Assembly: GCF_003144115.1 (NCBI RefSeq)
Contig: NW_020312006.1
Location: 1-64,000 of the forward strand
DNA: 64,000 nt
Source: Tilletiopsis washingtonensis
Taxonomy: Eukaryota > Basidiomycota > Exobasidiomycetes > Entylomatales
Direction: 5' to 3'
Shown: piece by piece, positions 43,720-54,714 of the stretch
Numbering within the stretch: position 1 is the stretch's first letter
Layout: the number at the start of each line of letters is the position of its first letter
The notes under the pieces: model-generated
Told to the model about the DNA's origin: nothing
Databases searched by the model: none
What the model saw: the letters and a program-made list of their open reading frames with translations, nothing else
Program-made: the position numbers and the translations under genes

Positions 43720-46700
43720 TCAGCGGTACTTGTCGCTCCAGCGCGCGCCGGGCGACGAGGGGCGCGGCAGCTGCTGCTGCTGCGGGTGATGCTGCTGCTG
43801 CTGCTGTTGCTGCACTTGCTGCTGGTACTGCTGGTGCTGCTGCGCCTGCTGGCCGTGCTGGCTGTGCTGGCTGTGCTGACTGTGCTGGTGCGGCTGCACG
43901 GGCTGCGGCGGCATGCGCTGGTATCCGGCATACGACGAATGCGCCGAGGGCGGCGGCGAGCGGCGCGAGGGCATCGGCAGCTGCGGCGCAGAAGTGGCGG
44001 TGGCCGACGTTGGCGCAGACTGCGAGCTGCCGGGGCGCGACAGCGGCGAGCGCTGCGGCGGCTGCTGCTGTTGCTGCTGCGCGCTGTTCGCCACCAGCGG
44101 CGACGGCGGCTTGGGCATGCTGCCGAAGCCGAAGCGCATCGGGCCGGGCGATGGCAGATAGGCAGACGACGGGCGCGCACTGCTGCCGCTGTGGCTGCTA
44201 TTCACGCCAGGCGAGGGCAGTGGCGAGACGGCACCCGAGCGAGAGGACTGGCCGTACGGCGACGAAGAGGCTGAGGCGCCGTCGATGGTGACACGCGGAT
44301 GCATCGACGGACTCGCGCTGGGCTGGTGCCACGCGCCGGTGCGCGATGTTGTACCGGGACTCTGGCTGTGCAGCACGGGCGGCGCAGGCTGCTGCGGCGC
44401 CCGCTGCTGCTGCGAGGTGGCCGAGGCGCCCCAGTTGCTGGTGCGCGACTCGCTAGCGACCGACGAGGCGCGCTCGTACATCGCGCCGGGAGTCGAGTAC
44501 GCCTGGCGCACGCCAGCCACGCCGCCCACGCGCTCGTCGCCGCGGACGTGCGCAGGCATGCCGCCGGGCGAGTAGGCAGTCAAGCGCGGCGCCGGTGCGT
44601 TGTACGCTGAAGGCGGCGGCGGCATGGCGCTGCGCGGCGCAGCCGGGCCGACCGAGGCAGAGCGGCCGAAGTAGTCGTGCGTGTGCTCGGGCCGGCGGCC
44701 GAGGTGCGAGACGTGCTGCTGCGGCGTCGGCGGCGTCGCCTGCTGCGAGTGCGCGCCGGGCGTGAGGTAGCCCTGGTGGGTGCTGCTGTGCATAGCCGTC
44801 TCGTGTCCGCTCGCCGTCGCCGGCCGAGACATGGTGCGCACGCGGCCGCCAGCAGAGGATCTTGGCCGAGCGTCCTCGTCGTCCGTGTCATCGCCGGCGT
44901 CGTGGCCACTCGCAGACCGCTGCGGACCGTCGCGCCCGCCGAACCAATCCGGCACGGCGGACGGCGCCCGCTTGGCCGCCGGCGCAGGTGCAGGAGTGTC
45001 GTCGTTGAGCAGGCTGTTGATGCGAAGACCACGCGGCCCGCTGTCGTCGGCGGCCGAGTCGAGCGACATGCCGCCCGGGCCGGCAAAGTAGCCCGTGCGC
45101 GGCCCCTCGGCCTCGGCGGCAGCCTTGCGTCGCAGCGCCAGCGTCTGTGCGGCCTTCTCGCGCTCCTCGAGCGGCAGTTCCGAGTTCTGGTCCGCCAGCG
45201 CCGCTGCCTCAGCAAAGTCGACGTCCACGGCGTTGCGCGAGAAGTAGTTGCGTGCCTGCGCCGCCGACTTGCTCGTCAGACTCGCCGCGACGTTCTCCCA
45301 GTCCTTGCCGACGACGGAGAGCGCGCGCAGGAACTCGTTGCGCTCTGCGATCGACCAGTACGACGAGGTCACGGCGCGTGGACGCTTCGGGTCGTCGGGC
45401 ATGCCCTCCGTCGGCGTGCCGGGTATGCTTGACGGCGAGCCCTTGGCGGGCTTGCGAGCCTTCTTCATGCCCTTTTCGAGTGCCGCAGCCGCGGCAGCAG
45501 CAGCTCCGCTGCCCGGTCCGCCAAAGGCGTCGCCCGAGGCCATCTCGCTGTCCATCGGCGTGGCAAGCGGAGTGACGGCGCCCGACGCATCGGCAGAGCT
45601 GGCCTCGTCCTTGGCGGATGCAAGCGCTGCAGAGCCCACTGCCGCTGCCGTGCTCTTGCCCTTCTTCTCGCCCTTGGCTCGCTTAGCGCCCTTGCCACTG
45701 GCCGCGCGCGGCCGCCGCTCCTCTGCCGGTCCAGGGCTGTCGTCGTCGGCGCGCCGCTTGCGCGAGTTCGGACTGCCGGCTCCCGCGCCCTCTTCCTCTT
45801 CCGCAATGGCCTGGATGCGCGACTCCGCCGAGCCGGTCAGCATGCGTGCGCGCCCGGCCGTCTTTGCGCTGCGCGGCGCGCTGTCGACCGAGTCAGGCGT
45901 CTCATCGTCGTCGCCGCCGTCGCCCTTCTTGAGGTCGGCCATGAGCGCGCTGCCCTTGGCCTTCTTCGGCTTGACGCGGCCGCTCGACTTGCGCTTCCGC
46001 TCGCGGTTCCGCGCCGCCGTCATGGCCTTGTAGTCGTGGCCCGGCAGCTTCTTCGTGAGGTAGTAGTAGCGCACGCACTGCGCGGCCGTCTTGTCCGGCA
46101 GCGAGGCGGCAATCTTGCCGAATTGCTTCGGAAAGAGCGTGTAGCGGCGGTCGAAGATGGCCTTCTCCTCCTCGGACCAGACGTCGGGGTCGAACTCGGA
46201 CAGGTAGAAGGCGACGGGATCGCGCACGAAGCCGTTGTCGTCGTCGTAGTCCGAGAACATCAGCTCGTCGGCGTCAGGGTTGATGAGCTGGTCAGGCGCC
46301 GTGGCCGTCGTGCGCGCGGCGCGCACGTTCGGGTCCTGCATGTCGGCGGTCTCGAGCGACGCCAGGATCTCGAGGAACTCTGCCTCGGATCGCACCGCGT
46401 CGCCGAAGCCCGCAAAGCCGGCCGGGTTGCTGCGCCGATTCGCACGGCCCATGCCCATGGACGCCAGCAGACCGCCCGTGTTGTCGTCGACTGGCTGCGC
46501 TGTGACCGGCGTGCTGACGCCGCCGCTCTGCACTGCGGGCCGGCGGTTCTCGCGCAGCTCGGCAATGCGGTCAAGACGTGCGCAATGACTCTGCCACTCG
46601 TCGTCGAGGGAGCGGTACTGCGTGCGCAGCGTCTCGACTTTGGCATGCAGGCGTTTCTTGCGCGCCACCTCACGCTCCATCAGGCGCGGTCGGAGACGCT

Positions 46701-49695
46701 CCGATGCCTCGTCGAACTCCTCGAGCCAGAGCTTGTCGTCCAGCGTGCCGGGCGGGCCGAAGATCGCAGAGTGCATGACGCTCAGCGTCGTCTGCGCCGC
46801 GAGTGTCTTGTTCTCGCGCAGCGTGCGGACGACGACTGACTCGTCCGGCTTCATCTCGCGGAACAGCCGCAAACGCGTCTCCTGAGCGACCTCATCGCGG
46901 TCTCGTTGCGTACGCGGCGTCATGAGCGGCCGGCTGGCAGCATCTAGCGGCGAAGATGAGGCGTGGCTGCCCTCGAGGTCGAGACGAAGATGCGGCGGGC
47001 CTTCGGCGCCCTCCTTCTCTTCCGCCTCGGCAGAGCCAGACGCCATTTCCTCGTCTTGAGACGTCGTGGGCGCGAGTGGAACTGGCGGTGGCGGCATGTC
47101 GCTTGAGGCCTTTGCGTCGACAGTGGAGGTCTCCGGCTCACGAACAGGCGCGCTGTCTTGAGCGGCAGCAATCTGCGAGACCAGCGAGACGCGAGGCGGC
47201 GGCATGGGCGCAGTCGTCTCAAGACCTGCGACGGGCGCATCGTGGGTCCCGTTGGCCGTGGCGGCGAGCGGCATCGGAGCCGAGACGGGCTCGCTGGTCA
47301 CCAGGCCTGCGTCAGGCTCTACGACGGCCTCTGCGACGGCATCCTCAATTTCCATCTTGACTGCTGCCACAGCGGCGGCCACCGAGGCCGGTGCGGACAC
47401 CTCGGTTGCTTGCTGCATCTCAGCGTCCGCTGCCGCCGCGGGCTGTGCTGCTGGGCTTGGTACCTGGATGACTGCCTCCGCATCGAGAGCAGGCTTCGCC
47501 TCGATGGAAGCAGAAGCAGCATCGACAGCCGACAGCGCTTCTGTGGGTCGCGCAGCCGGCGCTTCGCTCATGACCACGTCTGCAGTGGCGGACGTTGGCG
47601 CCGGCGCCTGCTCGCTCTGCACCTCCGCGACGGCTGCAGGCCCTTCGTCTAGCGCAGTCAGCTTTTCGGACGGATCTGCGAGCATCATAGGAGGCCGTGG
47701 CGGGGCATCGATGACGCGCGGTTGCTGCGCGGACGGCTGAGCTGCGCTTTCGGACGTCGCTGACGCCGCAGCAGGCGGCGGCGAGGGCGCTTTTGGCTTA
47801 GCAGTCGTAGAAGCGGCGGGTGGCGATGGACGCGGAGGCGTCTTGGAGCGCGGCGGCGTCCGCGAACGCGGAGGCGTCTTTGGCCGTGCAATGGGCGCCT
47901 CTGCAGCGCTGGTCGGCGTGCGCTCAGCCTCTTCTTGCTTGACGCTGATTGCCGCAGGCGCCTGCGCTGAAGCCGCGGCCGAGCCATTGACTGCCGAAGC
48001 GGAGCGCTCGCGCTGCACACTTCTTGCGCGCTCCTCGGCTCCCTCTGAGCCGTGCCGCGGCCGCCGGTTGCCATAGCCCGAGTCGCGTACGGTCGGCTCG
48101 AACGACCAGCTCGAGCCCGGACGTGATGGCAGCGCCGCAGCTGCCGGCACCACCGAGGCATGGCGCCGCGGCGAGCGATCCCGCGAGAACGAGCGACGTC
48201 GTGGCGCGCCCATGCTTGTCTCGGGACTGCGCCGCAGCAGCGATTGCCGCGAGTCGCGCCACTCCTCGTGCGAGTTGGAGTGCACAAAGGCGGGTCTTGC
48301 TTCGCCAAACTGCTCGTCGGCTCCGATGCTTGGCGAGTGAAGGCTGAAGAGAGGGTCAGCGATGCGCATGTGCACGAACGGGCGTCCGTCAACTCGCGAG
48401 CCATTGCTTCGCCGATGCATATCGCCCATCGATGCGCCGCTGTCTTCTCGCGCTCTGCGCGCCTCGGCATCCCAGTCGCGCGACTGACGTCTAGGCGGCG
48501 CCTCGCGCGCATTGCCGCTCTGCCAGCGTCCGCGCCACGGCGAGGCCGCAGGCGGAGCAGAAGAGGCAGCCGCGGCGGGCGTGGCTTGAGCACCAGTGCC
48601 CCAGGCGCGCATGACAGGCCCACCACCAATCGCAGCCGGTGGCACTGCGTTGACGCCGGAGAGCGGCGCGTTTGCCGACGTTGGCGAGGTCAATGCTGGC
48701 CGCTCGGCCGGTCCAGGCACCCAACGTTCCCGCACGCGCTCGCGCTCGTCGATCGCCGATGCTGGGGAGCGCGACTCGCGGTCCCACGCGCTGCGGCTCC
48801 GGTCCCAGTCTTCGGCGCCGCCAAGGCTGGCGGTCCGGATGGAGGGCCCACCGCGATGCGTCGAGGGCCCGGCTGCAGGAGCAGCGGCGCCCGGCCGATA
48901 CGTGTCGGCGATGCGGCCCACGCGCGGTCTGGCAGGCAGAGCGGCGCCGGACATGGACTGGTAGCGCTCGCGAGGCATGTCGAGGCGCTGGTTGCCGGGA
49001 GCGGGCACGTAGTGCGACTCTCCGCCGCGGCTCCACGAGTCGTGTCCCGCGCGTTCGGGATGGGAGAAGCGCGGCGAGCCAGAGTGCGGCAGCGCACGCG
49101 CACTGCTCGTGCTTGGCTCGTCGTCCTCGTCGATGGCGCCCTCCTCCTCGCTCGTCATGCTCTTCGATGGACTGGCGCGCTTGTCAGGACTGCGGCGCCG
49201 CGGCGGGAACAGGTTCGGGCCGGGCGACGGCGGCCGGCCAGACGCTGAGGGCGTGCGGCCGTTCGTCGGCAGCAGGAGCGACGTCTGCGGCACGCGCGGC
49301 TCGCTCGGGCTGGTCGAGTGCTTGCGCGTCTGCGCCGGGCTGAGGCTGCGTGCTTGTGGGCCGCCTCGGCCGCGGGCTGCGTCGCGGTTGATGCTCATCT
49401 GGAGGTGACACATGCTGGTCAGAAGCAGCACACATGCACGTCGGCGCCCGAGCTGACTCACTCCTGAAGCGCGGCTGCCCTCGCCCGCAGCGCCATCGTC
49501 GACAGGCGCAGGCGATGCGCTCTTGGCCCGCGCACTGACGTTGGCCGGACGTGGCGGCGTGCGAGCCTTGGATGGCAGTGGTGGCGTATTGGGCCGTGGT
49601 CGCGACGGCTGCCCCTCCGCCATCGTGGCGGCTGCGCGTCCATCGGCGGCAGTCCCTTCGCTGCGCGGCGGCGTTGGCAGAGGAGCGGCGCTCAT
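43720..49695 (-). CDS. SNT1: Snt1/NCoR-like SANT-domain corepressor
   Basis: Exons 49462-49695 and 43720-49398 give 1,970 residues. The first 1,100 are disordered with many SP and TPP sites. A helical block (about 950-1010, ERLRPRLMEREVARKKRLHA) precedes two SANT domains: the first near 1147-1200 (WSEEEKAIFDRRYTLFP, FGKIAASLPDKT, CVRYYYLTKK) and the second near 1420-1470 (YWSIAERNEFLRALSVVGKDW, SKSAAQARNYF). This pair, with the YYLTKK ending, is diagnostic of Snt1 in the Set3 histone deacetylase complex and of animal NCoR/SMRT. The last 150 residues are Gln/Pro/His-rich. The 63-nt intron is a multiple of three and has no stop, so unspliced mRNA would add 21 residues. Likely role: chromatin repression scaffold. 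Confidence 0.9.
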   Translation of the reverse strand: MSAAPLPTPPRSEGTAADGRAAATMAEGQPSRPRPNTPPLPSKARTPPRPANVSARAKSASPAPVDDGAAGEGSRASGVSQLGRRRACVLLLTSMCHLQMSINRDAARGRGGPQARSLSPAQTRKHSTSPSEPRVPQTSLLLPTNGRTPSASGRPPSPGPNLFPPRRRSPDKRASPSKSMTSEEEGAIDEDDEPSTSSARALPHSGSPRFSHPERAGHDSWSRGGESHYVPAPGNQRLDMPRERYQSMSGAALPARPRVGRIADTYRPGAAAPAAGPSTHRGGPSIRTASLGGAEDWDRSRSAWDRESRSPASAIDERERVRERWVPGPAERPALTSPTSANAPLSGVNAVPPAAIGGGPVMRAWGTGAQATPAAAASSAPPAASPWRGRWQSGNAREAPPRRQSRDWDAEARRAREDSGASMGDMHRRSNGSRVDGRPFVHMRIADPLFSLHSPSIGADEQFGEARPAFVHSNSHEEWRDSRQSLLRRSPETSMGAPRRRSFSRDRSPRRHASVVPAAAALPSRPGSSWSFEPTVRDSGYGNRRPRHGSEGAEERARSVQRERSASAVNGSAAASAQAPAAISVKQEEAERTPTSAAEAPIARPKTPPRSRTPPRSKTPPRPSPPAASTTAKPKAPSPPPAAASATSESAAQPSAQQPRVIDAPPRPPMMLADPSEKLTALDEGPAAVAEVQSEQAPAPTSATADVVMSEAPAARPTEALSAVDAASASIEAKPALDAEAVIQVPSPAAQPAAAADAEMQQATEVSAPASVAAAVAAVKMEIEDAVAEAVVEPDAGLVTSEPVSAPMPLAATANGTHDAPVAGLETTAPMPPPRVSLVSQIAAAQDSAPVREPETSTVDAKASSDMPPPPVPLAPTTSQDEEMASGSAEAEEKEGAEGPPHLRLDLEGSHASSSPLDAASRPLMTPRTQRDRDEVAQETRLRLFREMKPDESVVVRTLRENKTLAAQTTLSVMHSAIFGPPGTLDDKLWLEEFDEASERLRPRLMEREVARKKRLHAKVETLRTQYRSLDDEWQSHCARLDRIAELRENRRPAVQSGGVSTPVTAQPVDDNTGGLLASMGMGRANRRSNPAGFAGFGDAVRSEAEFLEILASLETADMQDPNVRAARTTATAPDQLINPDADELMFSDYDDDNGFVRDPVAFYLSEFDPDVWSEEEKAIFDRRYTLFPKQFGKIAASLPDKTAAQCVRYYYLTKKLPGHDYKAMTAARNRERKRKSSGRVKPKKAKGSALMADLKKGDGGDDDETPDSVDSAPRSAKTAGRARMLTGSAESRIQAIAEEEEGAGAGSPNSRKRRADDDSPGPAEERRPRAASGKGAKRAKGEKKGKSTAAAVGSAALASAKDEASSADASGAVTPLATPMDSEMASGDAFGGPGSGAAAAAAAALEKGMKKARKPAKGSPSSIPGTPTEGMPDDPKRPRAVTSSYWSIAERNEFLRALSVVGKDWENVAASLTSKSAAQARNYFSRNAVDVDFAEAAALADQNSELPLEEREKAAQTLALRRKAAAEAEGPRTGYFAGPGGMSLDSAADDSGPRGLRINSLLNDDTPAPAPAAKRAPSAVPDWFGGRDGPQRSASGHDAGDDTDDEDARPRSSAGGRVRTMSRPATASGHETAMHSSTHQGYLTPGAHSQQATPPTPQQHVSHLGRRPEHTHDYFGRSASVGPAAPRSAMPPPPSAYNAPAPRLTAYSPGGMPAHVRGDERVGGVAGVRQAYSTPGAMYERASSVASESRTSNWGASATSQQQRAPQQPAPPVLHSQSPGTTSRTGAWHQPSASPSMHPRVTIDGASASSSPYGQSSRSGAVSPLPSPGVNSSHSGSSARPSSAYLPSPGPMRFGFGSMPKPPSPLVANSAQQQQQQPPQRSPLSRPGSSQSAPTSATATSAPQLPMPSRRSPPPSAHSSYAGYQRMPPQPVQPHQHSQHSQHSQHGQQAQQHQQYQQQVQQQQQQQHHPQQQQLPRPSSPGARWSDKYR
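43769..43893. repeat. CTG/TTG trinucleotide tract encoding polyglutamine
   Basis: Imperfect CTG and TTG triplets that on the minus strand encode the Gln/His-rich end of the Snt1-like protein, including a run of seven glutamines. Imperfect codon use suggests the tract is held by selection or is old. Confidence 0.8.
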
Positions 49696-50800
49696 GCGAG
49701 CCCAGCGGCCCGATGCCAGCGCAGAAGCCCGTCGCTAGGGCGCGCGCTTGCCTGGCGCAGCGCAGCGCTCAGCTGCAGCGCGGATCTGTGTCTCGGCAGC
49801 GCAGCGAAGGTGTGCGCAGTCGTGCCGGGTGCGCGGTGCCGAGCTGATCGAGAAGAGGCGAATCGCTGAAAGAGGTCGCTGGTGCACGGGGGCCCGCGGC
49901 GTCGCGACGGCGCGAGCGGACGCGCTGCAAGTCGGAAGGAAGAAAGGAACGAAGGGTGCGAATGTACACAAGGCGAGAGCGGGCTGCGGCGGCGACGAAT
50001 GGAAAGGGTGACGGGGCGGGTGGGGACGAGACGTGGAGATCGCGGAGCAGGCGATGGGGCGGCCGTAGGCGGCGTGCGACCAGCGAGAGAGACGGCGGCG
50101 CGCGCGCAGCCGAAAATCGAGCTTGTGCGTTTCGAGCCGCGCGGCGCCCTGCTCGCACACGGCAGCCGCCACGCCCACGCTCGCCCTGCTCCCTGCTTTG
50201 GAAGCGCGAAGCATGAGCCATGACCGGAGGCCAGCTCAAGAAGCTGGTCCAGTCGCACGGCTGCGAATCTCCGCGGACCCAGCGCGGCAAACGGTCGACC
50301 GACGCAAAATGTCGCTGCCGGGTCACGCGAGCAAGACAGCCAGCACTAAGACTTCTCCTGGCTGCCAAAAGTGTGGACCACCGTCCTCAGGCACTGCGTC
50401 CTCATCACACAGCAGCGCACAGCGGATTCATCGACTTTCATGTGTGTAGCGGCGCGTCGCAGGGTGGGTGCGAGGTGAGCCCGGGAACGGTCGTGTTGAG
50501 GAGGCAAGGTGGTAGGGTAAGACGGCGTGTGGAGGTGTGGAGGGGGGATCGAGAGGACGAACGACCAAGTACGAGAAGGGTGGACCACCACGGCGAGGCG
50601 GACTAGTTCTACATTGCGGACGGGAAGCGCACGCGAGGAGCAGCGGGGCACTCCAAGCGCCCACTCCGGGACCGGACGGCGGCGACGTGACATCGTGAGA
50701 GCGCGAGACGTGACGTTGGGCGAGCTGATGCGCTTTACATGGCGTATCTGCGGAGCAGAGGTCAGTCGCTGGGCTTGCATCGCGCGCGGCGCCGCACTGC
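49696..50800. other. Intergenic region between SNT1 and UBC genes
   Basis: 1.1 kb spacer between two minus-strand genes: promoter of SNT1 plus 3' flank of the E2 gene. Open frames here are Arg/Ala-rich and unsupported. No RNA gene seen. Confidence 0.4.
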
Positions 50801-51662
<862 letters not shown>

Positions 51663-52801
51663 GGTCTGCACAGGAGGCGGTGCGGCGTCAGCATGTGTGA
51701 GATGGTCGCCGGGGAGGTGCACAGCGCGCCACCACGGCCAGGCGCTCTGCCACTGCGCATGCCGCAGCGACACGGCCGCAGCACAACGACAGTCATGGCA
51801 CCATCTTTCTTCGCCACAAGCATGGCAGGCCGCTCAACAGCTCATACGCACGGGCTAGCGGGGTCGCGGACGAGCGACGAGACGTGCAGGTGTGGGCTCG
51901 CAGGCGGCGGAGAGGGCGGTGCAGCGGCGCGCAGGCGCAGTGCACGGCGAGGCAAGGCGTGGCGAGACGCGGAGCAAGTAGCGGTGTGAGCGCGGCGAGG
52001 ACGCGGCGAGGGGCGAGGGTGATGGAGGTGCGGCGGAGAGAGTGGAGCGAGCGGCGGTGGGCTGCCATCGCTGGCTGGCCTCAGCGCCGCCGCGCCGAGC
52101 CTCGGCAGCGCCAGCGAGGGTGCGGCGAGGCAGCGCAGGCCGGCAGCGGAGACAAGGCCGCGGCGCGTGGCGACTCTCGGCGGCGGCGCTGCCTTCCTGT
52201 GCCTGATTACACCTCCGCGCAAGGCAAGCAGTAATGTGTGACTACAAAGCGGTGCCTGGCCGCGCCGCCCAGTTGTATTCGCAGCTCAGAGCAACATCAG
52301 CCTTCGACGGAGAGGCGGCATCACCACGCCTCGCGCCCCTCTGAGACCCTTTTTCGCTGCATGAGGCAACGAGTAGGTGCGCCAGCTGGCTATCACCGTG
52401 CTCCATGCCGAGTACCAGCGGCGGGCAAGGCCAGCCTGGCGCGCATGCCTTTGTGCTCGGCGGTGGAAGGATGCCGACGTCCGGGGCGCGCGCGTCACGT
52501 GCGCGTGTCCCTCGCAGGTGCTCCCACGCTCCCGCTGTTGAAAGGTGGAGGCCCGCCGGCCTTCAGCAGCCGAGAGCGGGAGACAGAGAGCAGCAGCATG
52601 ACGGGCGCAGCGAGCGGGCAGACGGACGGGAGCTGCAAGATGAAGGGCGTTGCGAGAAGGCAGCAGCGGCGGCAGCGGCGCAGCAGTAGAGTGGGCACAG
52701 CGCCGCTGCGTTTCACACGGCAAGCCGGACTCCGGCCCTGGGCGCAGTCAGCCTCATCAGCCAGCTCTTGCCTCTCACCACCACAGCCGCAAGCACGCAA
52801 C
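51663..52801. other. Divergent promoter of UBC4 and Old Yellow Enzyme genes
   Basis: 1.14 kb. A second GTCACGTG E-box lies at 52494-52501, about 300 bases before the OYE start, and a CCA-rich tract at 52777-52785. The part nearest the E2 gene is purine-rich on the plus strand. No gene is supported. Confidence 0.4.
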
Positions 52802-54555
52802 ATGGCATCGCAGACATCAAGCAGCAGCCGCGGCGCCGAGCGTCTCGCACAGCCGCTCACGCTGCCCTGCGGCCGCACGGCGCCCAACCGCCTGGCCAAG
52901 GTGCGTCGCTGCGGCTGCCGCATCTTGTGTCGCGCTGACACCACACTCAGGCGCCGATGGAGGAGATGCTGGGCCACTTTGGCGGCAGTGCGCCGACGCC
53001 CGCCATCCTGCGTCTCTACCGGCACTGGGCCAAGGGCGGCTGGGGCATCGTCATCACGGGCAACGTCGCCATCGACTCGACGCACCTCGGCATGCCGTTC
53101 GACATGACGCTGCCGCCGCCGCCGCACCGCTCGCCCGCGCTGCTCGAGGCCTTCCGCGCCTACGCCGACGCCGCCTCGGGGCGCGACTGCGGCGTGCCGG
53201 CCGAGCGGCGCCCGCTCGTCGTCGTGCAGCTCGTGCACGCCGGGCGCCAGTCGATGCGCGGCGCCGGCCGTGCGCCGTGGCGGCCGTCGCTGGGGCCGTC
53301 GCCCGTGCCCATGGCGCCCTCGGCGGACCTCGGCGCCGTCGGCAAGGCGCTCGACTGGGCGCTGTTCGGGCCCGTGCAGGAGCTGAGCATCGCGCAGATC
53401 GAGGACCTCGTCGACCGCTTCGCCTCGGCCGCCGAGCTCTGCGCCAAGGCCGGCTTCGACGGCGTCGAGATCCACGGCAGCCACGGCTACCAGCTGGCAG
53501 CGTTCCTCAGCCCCAAGACGAACCTGCGCACGGACAAGTACGGCGGCGATGCGCGCGGCCGGGCGCGCCTGCTCATGGAGATTGTCGAGGAGACGCGCAA
53601 GCGCGTGCCCAAGGACTTTGCGCTCGGCGTCAAGGTCAGCGCTCCTGTTGCGCGGCCTGCCTGAACTGCAGCTGACATCCATCTGCAGCTCAACTCGGCA
53701 GACTATGTGCAGGGAGGCTTGACGGAGGAGGATGCGCTGCAGAACGTGCAGTGGCTCGCCGAGCAGGGCGGCGTCGACTTTGTCGAGATTAGCGGCGGCA
53801 ACTATGAGAACCCATGTGAGGCGTACATCCGCTCGTCTTGGCTGCAGCAGAGCTGACGATGGCCGTGCAGCGTTCATGACCGAGGGCTTCGACGCCGACG
53901 CCGAGCTGCGCAAGCTCGCCGGCGACACGACCGTCTCTGCGCCGGCGCGCGTCCAGGAGGCGTCTGCGGGCGGCAAGAAGCCGAGCGCACGCAGCCAGGC
54001 GCGCGAGGCCTTCTTCCAGTCCTTCGCCAAGCGCTGCCGCGAGTCGCTGCCCGCGGACAGCAAGATGAAGCTCATCCTCACTGGCGGCCTGCGCACGCGC
54101 GGCGGCATGGCCGGCGCGCTCGAGGGCAGCAACGTGGACGCCGTGGGCATTGGCCGCATGGCGGCCGTCTACCCGGACCTGCCGCTCACCGTGCTGGACA
54201 CGAGCGTGCCGGACGACAGCGCGCAGGCCAGTCCGCCGCCGTACAAGATCAAGGGCGCTGGCGTACTCGGCAAGCTGCCGCTCAAGATGGTCGGCGCAGG
54301 ATGGGGCACGTGAGTGGACCTGCTAGAGCCCGTTGCGTGCTCGGTGCTGACCTGTCCTCCAGCCTCTGGCACAACGGCGCGATGACCTACCTGGCGCAAG
54401 ACAAGCCCGTCAACGTCAACGCCGGACCGCTGCGCACCGTCGCCGGCATCCTGGCGCCGAGTCTGTTCAACAGCCGCGTCCACGCCGCCATCATCGCCCT
54501 CCTCGTGGCCCTCCTGGCCTTCTTGCCGGGAATTGCGCGCCCGAAGACGGCCTAG
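52802..54555 (+). CDS. NADH:flavin oxidoreductase (Old Yellow Enzyme family) with C-terminal anchor
   Basis: FMN enzyme that reduces activated double bonds. Exons 52802-52900, 52951-53634, 53689-53815, 53871-54309 and 54363-54555; 513 residues. TIM-barrel motifs: RLAKAPMEEMLGHFGG, WGIVITGNVAID, VVQLVHAGRQS, DGVEIHGSHGYQLAAFLSP with the substrate-binding His pair, NLRTDKYGGD, VDFVEISGGNYENP, LTGGLRTRGGM and GIGRMAAVYPDLP. This belongs to the fungal group related to bacterial YqjM-type and 2,4-dienoyl-CoA reductase N-domains rather than classic yeast OYE2. The end carries a hydrophobic helix (HAAIIALLVALLAFLPGIA) followed by basic residues, which looks like a tail anchor to the ER or an outer organelle membrane. 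Substrate not known. Confidence 0.9.
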
Positions 54556-54714
54556 AGCCGACCTGTGCCTATCTGCCACGTCTAATGCACCGCATGCGCT
54601 GCGAGTGCACGCGCGCGGAGCCTGAGCGTCGGGAAAGCGTGTGATTGAGGCAGGGTAAGAGCACGGGCAAGGAGGGGTATGAGTGTTGTATGGGAGAGCA
54701 GGGAGAGCAAGAAG

